DNA of 64,000 nucleotides, from contig MSGZ01000021.1 of the NCBI GenBank assembly GCA_001940925.1, positions 26,999-90,998 on the forward strand. Direction: 5' to 3'. A program made the translations under genes and the position numbers. This document shows positions 39,683-46,262 of this stretch, one piece after another. Position 1 is the first letter of the stretch; every line of letters begins with the position of its first letter. A model generated the notes under the pieces. That model saw only the letters and a list, made by a program, of their open reading frames with translations, was not told the origin of the DNA and made no database searches. This DNA comes from Ruminococcus sp. Phil11 (GTDB lineage Bacteria > Bacillota > Clostridia > Oscillospirales > Ruminococcaceae).

Positions 39683-39907
39683 ATGCCGATTATTGATGTT
39701 GCAGCGACCGGTGCGAATATCAAATCCATGATGCGCACGAAAGGTTTTAAGGTGTCTGATGTTCAGGCGCGCTGCGGATTCAATACGCCGCAGGCGATTT
39801 TCAAATGGATGCGCGGCGATTCTGTGCCGACCATCGACAATATGATTATCATTGCAGATATGTTTGGCGTAACGATTGACCAGATCGTTGTCACCAAAAG
39901 AATCTGA
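39683..39907 (+). CDS. Small XRE-like HTH protein (unit 2)
   Basis: MPIIDVAATGANIKSMMRTKGFKVSDVQARCGFNTPQAIFKWMRGDSVPTIDNMIIIADMFGVTIDQIVVTKRI. Confidence 0.85.
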   Translation: MPIIDVAATGANIKSMMRTKGFKVSDVQARCGFNTPQAIFKWMRGDSVPTIDNMIIIADMFGVTIDQIVVTKRI

Positions 39908-39926
39908 CTGCTTGAAGCAGTTAAAT

Positions 39927-39998
39927 GGCCGCATCGTCTAATGGTCAGGATGCTGGATTCTCATTCCGGCGATACGGGTTCAAGTCCCGCTGCGGTTA
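39927..39998 (+). tRNA. tRNA-Glu(CUC)
   Basis: GGCCGCA/TGCGGTT acceptor with G-U pairs, CTGGA-TTCTCAT-TCCGG, GGGTTCAAGTCCC. Confidence 0.8.
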
Positions 39999-40003
39999 TC
40001 AAT

Positions 40004-40076
40004 GTCCGTGTGGTGGAATGGCAGACACACCCGGCTAAGAACCGGCACACTGAGGGTTCGACTCCCTCCACGGATA
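40004..40076 (+). tRNA. tRNA-Leu(AAG)-like, short variable loop
   Basis: GTCCGTG/CACGGAT, loop CTAAGAA, GAGGG-TTCGACT-CCCTC. Confidence 0.78.
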
Positions 40077-40080
40077 CTAA

Positions 40081-40119
40081 TGGCGGATTCGTCTAATCGG
40101 TCAGGACAAGAGGCTTTCA
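40081..40119 (+). pseudogene. Truncated tRNA-Glu-like 5' part fused to an ATPase fragment
   Basis: TGGCGGATTCGTCTAATCGGTCAGGACAAGAGGCTTTCAA followed directly by an ORF. Confidence 0.5.
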
Positions 40120-40554
40120 ATGGACGATGATCGGTTCAAATGTTATCTTATGGATACCGGCTTGCTCATCAACCTGAGCTTCGGTGACGGCAGTTATATG
40201 GACAACGATTTTTACAGGGCAATCCTGACCGACCGCCTGCATATCAATGAGGGAATGTTCGTAGAGAATGTCATCGCGCAATGCCTCCGTACAAACGGGC
40301 ACAAGGTCATTTTCTATGTCGAGTATGACAAGCAGGGGAAAATGGCAATGGAGATTGATTTCCTGATTCGGATTGACAGGAAGATCGTTCCGATTGAAGC
40401 GAAATCCGGCAAACAGTATACAACCAAATCGCTGCTCAAGTTCAAGGAGAAGTTCACCAACAAAGTCGGCAGACAGTATGTGCTGCATGAGGGTGATCTC
40501 CGCGTCGAGGGCGAGGTTGTGTATCTGCCATATTATATGGCTGCGATCCTGTGA
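40120..40554 (+). pseudogene. C-terminal fragment of an AAA ATPase with DUF4143-like domain
   Basis: KCYLMDTGLLINLSF...NEGMFVENVIAQCLRTNGHKVIFYVEYDKQGKMAMEIDFLI...VPIEAKSGKQYTTKSLLKFKEKF; no ATPase N-terminus. Confidence 0.75.
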
Positions 40555-40658
40555 TGCGGACCTCATTTTCGCACCGGCAATATTATCACATTTGCCATTC
40601 ACAATATAATCCCTGCAATATTCTTTCATCGAAATAAGCGGAACAAATTTCAGAAATC

Positions 40659-40702
40659 TTGGACACTATTTGGACACTATTTGGACACTATTTGGACACT
40701 AC
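40659..40702 (+). repeat. Four tandem copies of the 11-mer TTGGACACTAT
   Basis: Perfect 11-bp periodicity, last copy ending AC; same motif twice at 17567. Confidence 0.9.
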
Positions 40703-40908
40703 GGAGAAATTTGGACACAAAGCTGCGCGCTTTTTGAGCGAACAACGAGCCGGATTTTTGAGATTTTTAGGAAATTCTTGCGAAAATAGCGTTTGATGAA
40801 AATAGAGAAAATTGAGTTTGCTTTTTGTGCATGATGCTAGGATGCGAATTGTGGCGGATTGTGGTATAATAAAGATAGTCCAATTCCGGTTTGCAAGGAG
40901 GTTATCAT

Positions 40909-41826
40909 ATGGCAGTACCAAAATATAGTGAATTCATGCCGTCCATTATTCGCTGCTTAGGCGATGGAGAAACATATACTCTCAGACAAGTCGTTGACTA
41001 TTGCGCAGCAGAATTTCAATTATCAGATGATGATAAAGAGGAAACTCTAGCAAGCGGTCAGAATACATTGCTGAATCGTGTTAGCTGGGCGAAAACCTAC
41101 CTGAAAAAAGCCGGATTGATTGAGAGTCCTAAACGAGCCAGCTTTTGTCTAACCGATGCAGGACGAAAAGCATTAAAGCAGGGAGCGGATTGCGTTACTT
41201 TACAATACCTGGAACAGTTTGAATCTTTCACTGCTTTTCACGGAAAGGCATCTGCGGGCAGCACTGATGGGAGCGATGTGACAGTTATTCAGACGCAAAG
41301 TCCGCAGGAGCAGATTGAGTCTGCTTTGAATGAACTGAATGAGGAACTTGCCAGCGATCTAATGACGGAGATTATGAAAATCTCTCCGTTTGAATTTGAG
41401 CACCTTGTTGTCAAACTACTGATAAAAATGGGGTACGGAAAACCAAGTGAAAATAAGGATGCTGTCACACCGAAATCCGGCGATGAGGGAATTGACGGTG
41501 TAGTCAGCGCGGACAAGTTTGGATTTGATTCCATCTATATACAGGCAAAACAATGGAAATCGGACAGCACTGTGAGCAGACCGGAGATTCAGAAGTTTTT
41601 GGGAGCACTTGCAGGACAAGGTGCATCAAAGGGTATCTTTATTACGACAGCCAAGTTTTCAAAGGAAGCCGAAGCCTATGCTGCCAAACAGCTTCATACG
41701 AAAATTGTACTGGTCGATGGGATTCAGCTTGCTAAGCTGATGATTGAATACGATCTGGGCGTGTCAACGGCGGCTACATATCAGGTTAAGCGGATTGATT
41801 CTGATTTCTTTAGCGATGATGTATAA
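40909..41826 (+). CDS. Mrr-like restriction endonuclease
   Basis: N-terminal winged helix; Mrr catalytic core FEFEHLVVKLLIKMGY...GDEGIDGVV...IYIQAKQW. Confidence 0.9.
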   Translation: MAVPKYSEFMPSIIRCLGDGETYTLRQVVDYCAAEFQLSDDDKEETLASGQNTLLNRVSWAKTYLKKAGLIESPKRASFCLTDAGRKALKQGADCVTLQYLEQFESFTAFHGKASAGSTDGSDVTVIQTQSPQEQIESALNELNEELASDLMTEIMKISPFEFEHLVVKLLIKMGYGKPSENKDAVTPKSGDEGIDGVVSADKFGFDSIYIQAKQWKSDSTVSRPEIQKFLGALAGQGASKGIFITTAKFSKEAEAYAAKQLHTKIVLVDGIQLAKLMIEYDLGVSTAATYQVKRIDSDFFSDDV

Positions 41827-41832
41827 TAAAAG

Positions 41833-41868
41833 CATGGGAACCGACACAGCGCCGGTTCCCGTTTTGTT
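41833..41868 (+). terminator. Intrinsic terminator of the cargo slot
   Basis: catgggaaccgacacagcgccggttcccgttttg; shared with 18556. Confidence 0.75.
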
Positions 41869-41914
41869 ATACCCTTTTGATTGAATTCATCTTCTCCTTG
41901 GCGTAAACTGCACT

Positions 41915-42140
41915 CTTTTCGGAGGTTCATGCCCTGCGCCACACTTCTGCGACCTTGCTCCTTTACTCCGGTGTCAATATCCGGCAGGTACAGTCGCGGC
42001 TCGGTCACGGCAATATCACCACGACGCAGCACTATCTGCACGCAATCAAGGATGCCGATGAGGAAGCGGTCAATGCTCTGCAAAACCTGCTGATTACGCA
42101 GCATAAGGCGGATGCTGAGGCAAAGCGCAAGGCGGAATAA
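41915..42140 (+). pseudogene. Integrase C-terminal fragment, near-duplicate of 22415-22627
   Basis: LRHTSATLLLYSGVNIRQVQSRLGHGNITTTQHYLHAIKDADEEAVNALQNLL. Confidence 0.88.
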
Positions 42141-42235
42141 TACAAAACACGGGAGCAGTCCGGTCTGGTCTGTTCCTGTGTTTGCTTTTTATGGGGTGAC
42201 TTAGGCTCACCTCACAGCATCAACAAAAGCACAAA

Positions 42236-42270
42236 GGGGTGAACGCCGCGTTCATCCCTTTGTCCACTTT
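42236..42270 (+). terminator. Hairpin upstream of tRNA unit 3
   Basis: ggggtgaacgccgcgttcatccctttgtcc. Confidence 0.55.
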
Positions 42271-42333
42271 GTTACTGTTCAATTTGAGACATAGTGTGTC
42301 TTAAATTAGAAAAAGAATATACCACCGGTTTAC

Positions 42334-42362
42334 TTGACATTTCCGCTCGGGTATGCTATAAT
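42334..42362 (+). promoter_or_regulatory. Promoter of tRNA unit 3
   Basis: TTGACA - 17 nt - TATAAT with TG extended -10. Confidence 0.85.
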
Positions 42363-42438
42363 GCAATCAACATCAGACATGGGCAGCCGGAAACCGGCTG
42401 CTGCGCTGAATCATCTATTATGAAAGGAGATGCCGAAA

Positions 42439-42579
42439 ATGACACGTTTCGCTATGAACAATCTGTACAGCCACAGTGAATATTACCTCCTGAGCCTCTA
42501 TCTGGAAGAGACTCTGATTGTGCTGCATACAGATCGTAGTGAATGTGTCGGAACCGCCGGCATGCGCATTTCAGGATAG
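42439..42579 (+). CDS. 46-aa leader peptide, unit 3 (Leu/Tyr-rich)
   Basis: Same peptide as unit 2; AAAGGAG upstream. Confidence 0.7.
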   Translation: MTRFAMNNLYSHSEYYLLSLYLEETLIVLHTDRSECVGTAGMRISG

Positions 42580-42607
42580 CCTTTTTGTATGATATCCCTG
42601 AAACGAA

Positions 42608-42643
42608 ACACCGTCTGTATGCAGCGATACAGGCGGTGTTTTT
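42608..42643 (+). terminator. Attenuator terminator, unit 3
   Basis: ACACCGTCTGTAT-gcagcg-ATACAGGCGGTGT plus TTTT. Confidence 0.85.
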
Positions 42644-42648
42644 ATTAT

Positions 42649-42721
42649 GTCCGTGTGATGGAATGGAATACATACTTGCCTCAGACACAAGGTTTTGGGA
42701 GTTCGAATCTCCCCGCGGACA
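42649..42721 (+). tRNA. tRNA-Leu(CAG)-like, short variable loop
   Basis: Same sequence as 39264-39336. Confidence 0.75.
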
Positions 42722-42727
42722 TTTTTA

Positions 42728-42800
42728 GCAGGATTGATGGAACGGAATACATGACAGCCTCAAAAGCTGTATTCTAAGGGTTCAAATCCCTTATCCTGCA
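42728..42800 (+). tRNA. tRNA-Leu(CAA)-like, short variable loop
   Basis: Near-identical to 39341-39413. Confidence 0.8.
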
Positions 42801-42803
42801 TTT

Positions 42804-42876
42804 GCTCTTGTAGCCCAATGGAAGAGGCAGCGGATTTAAACTCCGCGCAGTATGAGTTCGACTCTCATCAGGAGCA
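42804..42876 (+). tRNA. tRNA-Leu(UAA)-like, short variable loop
   Basis: GCTCTTG/CAGGAGC, GCGGA-TTTAAAC-TCCGC perfect stem, ATGAG-TTCGACT-CTCAT. Confidence 0.82.
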
Positions 42877-42908
42877 TCAGGGATATTACAGGAAAGGAGA
42901 TGTTTACA

Positions 42909-43133
42909 ATGCCAATTATTGATGTAGCTGCAACCGGTGCGAATATCAAATCCATGATGCGCACGAAAGGCTTTAAGGTTGCTGATGTGCAGGCAGCGTG
43001 CGGATTTAATACCCCGCAGGCGATCTTCAAATGGATGCGCGGCGATTCTGTGCCGACCATCGACAACATGATTATTATTGCAGATATGTTTGGTGTGACG
43101 ATCGATCAGATCGTTGTGATCAAAAGAATCTGA
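42909..43133 (+). CDS. Small XRE-like HTH protein (unit 3)
   Basis: MPIIDVAATGANIKSMMRTKGFKVADVQAACGFNTPQAIFKWMRGDSVPTIDNMIIIADMFGVTIDQIVVIKRI. Confidence 0.85.
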   Translation: MPIIDVAATGANIKSMMRTKGFKVADVQAACGFNTPQAIFKWMRGDSVPTIDNMIIIADMFGVTIDQIVVIKRI

Positions 43134-43151
43134 CTGCTTCGGCAGTCACAG

Positions 43152-43223
43152 GGCCGCATCGTCTAATGGTCAGGACACCGGATTCTCAATCCGGCGATAC
43201 GGGTTCAAGTCCCGCTGCGGGCG
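43152..43223 (+). tRNA. tRNA-Glu(CUC)
   Basis: GGCCGCA/TGCGGGC, CCGGA-TTCTCAA-TCCGG. Confidence 0.8.
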
Positions 43224-43235
43224 GGCAGTGCCCGC
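43221..43235. repeat. REP-like palindrome abutting tRNA-Glu 3' end
   Basis: GCGGGCAGTGCCCGC. Confidence 0.75.
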
Positions 43236-43318
43236 AGCCGATTTTATTCTCCGGCAGCGATACTTGTTATTGTAATTGGTATCGCTCCTGAGAGATGATT
43301 CATTATCTTTTATAATAT

Positions 43319-43393
43319 GTCCGTGTGATGGAATTTGGAATACATACTTGGCTAAGAACCAGGGTTTTGGGAGTTCGAGTCTCCCCACGGATA
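43319..43393 (+). tRNA. tRNA-Leu(AAG)-like, short variable loop
   Basis: GTCCGTG/CACGGAT, CTTGG-CTAAGAA-CCAGG, gtttt, GGGAG-TTCGAGT-CTCCC. Confidence 0.8.
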
Positions 43394-43401
43394 CTCAATA
43401 T

Positions 43402-43485
43402 GGGCAAGTACGCATAGCGGCGATTGCAGCGGACTGTAAATCCGTCACGTTAGATACACCGCAGGTTCGATTCCTGCCTTGCCCA
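43402..43485 (+). tRNA. tRNA-Tyr(GUA), class II with long variable arm
   Basis: GGGCAAG/CTTGCCC, loop CTGTAAA, GCAGG-TTCGATT-CCTGC. Confidence 0.92.
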
Positions 43486-43584
43486 TCGTCTGCGCCCGCC
43501 TCCAATTTTATTCTCAAAGAGCGATACTTGTCATTTTGACCGGTACCGCTCCGAAGGGAATCATTACTTTCATTATTCATTATT

Positions 43585-43620
43585 TGGCCGCATCGTCTAA
43601 TGATGAGGACACAGAATACC
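43585..43620 (+). pseudogene. Truncated tRNA-Glu 5' half running into a gene-end fragment
   Basis: TGGCCGCATCGTCTAATGATGAGGACACAGAATACC then ...LISEQMNDKKFIKFVSR*. Confidence 0.5.
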
Positions 43621-43720
43621 TGATCAGTGAGCAGATGAACGACAAGAAATTTATCAAGTTCGTATCCCGATAAATGAAAAATCGGGACGGATTTGCGCTG
43701 TCCATATTCTTTGATTAGAG

Positions 43721-44302
43721 TTACTTTGAAAGCAAATAAACCAAAATAACAATTGATACTGATAACATTAGCATTATTATAAACGCGCAAAAACAACCGG
43801 AAGATTGTTTAACATTTGTTTTCTGATGCATAGGCTGCTCGTAATAAACAGGTTTTTTCTGTCGGGAATCATGACTTGGTTCCTGCTGCATGGGCTGCTG
43901 CGAAGGGGATACTGCTCGCGGAACCTGCTGCGGTCTGTTTTCAAGTTGCCGCTTTTCTGCGCGTTCAGAAACTGCTTTTATTTCCATTTTTCTCAGCATC
44001 GCAAGCGGATCGTTGGTAGAGAACAGCCTTTTATAGAAATCATCAAGCCATTCGTAATCATCGGACGAGCAAATATCCGAATCATAGCTGACTTCGTGTG
44101 CAAGTTGATTTCTTATCCAGCGAACATGTTTAAGGTTATCATAATCACTTTTCCAGCCTTGTACGCTGCTGCTTCCCTTATAATAGCACGATTCCATTGA
44201 ACGTATGTATTCTGAAACACCTTCAGAAGAAGAATAGGCATCTTTCATAAAACGGTCTGTACGTTTATACAGATCCATAAAATCGATATTCAAATCACGC
44301 AT
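43721..44302 (-). CDS. Hypothetical protein with C-terminal transmembrane anchor
   Basis: VRWIRNQLAHEVSYDS...; C-terminal hydrophobic FIIMLMLSVSIVILVYLL. Confidence 0.6.
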   Translation of the reverse strand: MRDLNIDFMDLYKRTDRFMKDAYSSSEGVSEYIRSMESCYYKGSSSVQGWKSDYDNLKHVRWIRNQLAHEVSYDSDICSSDDYEWLDDFYKRLFSTNDPLAMLRKMEIKAVSERAEKRQLENRPQQVPRAVSPSQQPMQQEPSHDSRQKKPVYYEQPMHQKTNVKQSSGCFCAFIIMLMLSVSIVILVYLLSK

Positions 44303-44357
44303 ATTATTCTCCCCCTATTTTCGCAGCAGCTTTGAGATTCCGGTGTTTGCCGTTCCG

Positions 44358-45131
44358 TCAGCGGATTCGTTCCAGTATCAGTTTGATGTGGGTATGATCC
44401 GTGAGCGTAAAGCCGAAATCCTTGCGGATCTGCCATGCGGTGTAAGGAAGCGTGAACACATCCTTGTATACAAGCCTGTATGAACCGGGGATCCGCTTCA
44501 TCAGATCCTCCGTATAAACAGGGAAGTAGTTTTCATGAACTTCCCGTTCCCAGTTCTGCGTATATTTGTATTTCAGCAGAAAATGCACAAGCTGGCGCTG
44601 CGTCTTGATCCTGCCCCAGACATTCTCATAGCTTTCCAGCCATTCTGCGCAGCTGCTGTGCCTGACTGCGGCAAGCTGATCTGTGCGGACAGGAATATCC
44701 TCCGCCCGTGAATACATCATGTCGCGGATCGTGACATATTGAAAACCGCTCCCGAAAACTCTGTCCCAGAAGATATCAATATCCTTTTTGCTGCAATAGG
44801 AATAAACCTCATGTACCGTACTGGAAATATTGATCAGGCTCTCTGCAAACGGAATGCTGATCCGGTTCCAGTCGTCAAAGAACTGTGCGTCCGGAACATT
44901 TTTGCGTGCGGCTTCGATCATTTCGGGGCTGATATCATAGCCGATATATTCATATTCGGGAAACATCGGCTTCATAGCCTTGATCAGTTCTCCGTTTGCA
45001 CAGCCGAAATCAAGGACATACCGGAACGGTTCAAAGACCTTATCCATGAAAAACATCTTATCCAGTATGGATCGCTGCATTCTCGTCAGGTAGATATTCA
45101 GATCGGATATCCGGTTCATATCTGTATCCAT
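44358..45131 (-). CDS. SAM-dependent methyltransferase
   Basis: VLDFGCANGELIKAMKPMFPEYEYIGYDISPEMIEAARKN. Confidence 0.85.
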   Translation of the reverse strand: MDTDMNRISDLNIYLTRMQRSILDKMFFMDKVFEPFRYVLDFGCANGELIKAMKPMFPEYEYIGYDISPEMIEAARKNVPDAQFFDDWNRISIPFAESLINISSTVHEVYSYCSKKDIDIFWDRVFGSGFQYVTIRDMMYSRAEDIPVRTDQLAAVRHSSCAEWLESYENVWGRIKTQRQLVHFLLKYKYTQNWEREVHENYFPVYTEDLMKRIPGSYRLVYKDVFTLPYTAWQIRKDFGFTLTDHTHIKLILERIR

Positions 45132-45239
45132 AGCATGGTTCCTCCGTTTGATTCAAATGCCGGGCAAGTATCATAGATACAGTATAGCAGAATCATTGCG
45201 GAATGTCAATCCGTTTCAGAAACCCGTGTCCTTATTTAT

Positions 45240-45332
45240 GGTCGCATAAGCCTAACAGGCAAGGCAGCAGTTTGCTAAACTGTGAGTAGCCGTGTATTCC
45301 GCGGTGTCCGGGTTCGACTCCCGGTGTGACCG
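45240..45332 (+). tRNA. tRNA-Ser(GCU)
   Basis: GGTCGCA/TGTGACC, loop TTGCTAA, long variable arm, CCGGG-TTCGACT-CCCGG. Confidence 0.92.
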
Positions 45333-45495
45333 TTCATATAAAAGCTGAGCCGGTGTCGGATAAGCACCGGCCGTTTTTTGCCGCAAGGACGCTTTCGCCG
45401 GAGCGGGATCATCACGGCAGAGCCGGCAGCGTGCGCGCTTTTGTCGTAAGTGCCGATAAACATTCGCGCTTTCAGGAAAAGATTGTGCTGTATCG

Positions 45496-45564
45496 GTAAA
45501 CATTGTTCACGTATCTTGACAAAGAACCGATTACGTGATATTCTATGCATGTGAACAGTGTTCA
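45496..45564 (+). promoter_or_regulatory. TetR-gene promoter (TTGACA-17-TATTCT) flanked by two TGAACA-N-TGTTCA operators
   Basis: GTAAACATTGTTCAC at 45496-45510 and perfect TGAACAGTGTTCA at 45552-45564. Confidence 0.75.
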
Positions 45565-45588
45565 TTTTCGATGAAGGGAGGTTTGCGT

Positions 45589-46206
45589 ATGCCGAGAGAT
45601 AAAACCGAGGCACACGAAAAAATCATTGCAGCCGCAGTCAGAGAGTTCATGGAATTCGGCTTTGAGAATGCATCCATGCGCAGGATCGCATCCGAAGTCG
45701 GGCTGACAGTCGGCGCGCTGTACCGCCATTTCCCGAACAAAGAGGAGATGTTTGCGGCACTTGTGGAGCCGACGGTCAGCGAGCTGATGACGAAATATCA
45801 GGTGTTCGTTGAACAGGGCTATGAGGTCATGAAATGCGGCGATGTGCAGCAGCTCTGGAATGAGAGCGAAAGCGAGACCAAGTGGCTGATGTCCTTTATC
45901 TACGACCATTTTGATGCGTTCAAGCTGCTGATCTGCCGCGCGCAGGGAACACGGTTTGCGCGCTTTGTTCACGATATGGCACTGCTGGAGGAACGCTCCA
46001 CGCTGGATTATTTTGAGCGCATGAAGCAGTACAACATGACCGTCAACGAGATTTCGCAGCAGGAATTTCACATGCTGGTGACGGCGAATGTGTCCGCGCT
46101 GTTTGAGGCGGTCATCCACGGTTTCAGCCGGGAAGAAGCCATGCATTATGCAGAAACGCTGGACGCTTTCTTTTCGGCAGGCTGGAAAAAAATACTCGGC
46201 ATCTGA
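45589..46206 (+). CDS. TetR/AcrR family regulator
   Basis: MPRDKTEAHEKIIAAAVREFMEFGFENASMRRIASEVGLTVGALYRHFPNKEEMF. Confidence 0.93.
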   Translation: MPRDKTEAHEKIIAAAVREFMEFGFENASMRRIASEVGLTVGALYRHFPNKEEMFAALVEPTVSELMTKYQVFVEQGYEVMKCGDVQQLWNESESETKWLMSFIYDHFDAFKLLICRAQGTRFARFVHDMALLEERSTLDYFERMKQYNMTVNEISQQEFHMLVTANVSALFEAVIHGFSREEAMHYAETLDAFFSAGWKKILGI

Positions 46207-46226
46207 TGCCGATATTTTTTCAATTA

Positions 46227-46244
46227 GAGTTAGCTGTAGCTAAC
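46227..46244. promoter_or_regulatory. Palindromic candidate operator GAGTTAGCTGTAGCTAAC
   Basis: Similar motif GAGTTAGCATATGCTA (reverse strand) at 52813-52828. Confidence 0.5.
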
Positions 46245-46262
46245 ACGATGAGGAGGAGCATT

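Larger units (their letters stand above)
40620..42140. mobile_element. Internally deleted relative (copy 2) of the 17.5-22.6 kb element, carrying an Mrr-type cargo gene
   Basis: Shares left-end repeats plus about 150 bp, the cargo-slot terminator, and the integrase C-terminus with copy 1. Confidence 0.75.

Noticed and set aside
40659-40702. CRISPR-like repeats
   Set aside because: The 11-mers are directly tandem with no spacers and no cas genes are present; interpreted as an element-end binding array.
38050-43700. T-box riboswitch control of the tRNA/leader units
   Set aside because: No T-box antiterminator motif (GGTGGNACCGCG-type) seen; the coding leader plus complementary terminator arm fits translation-coupled attenuation better.
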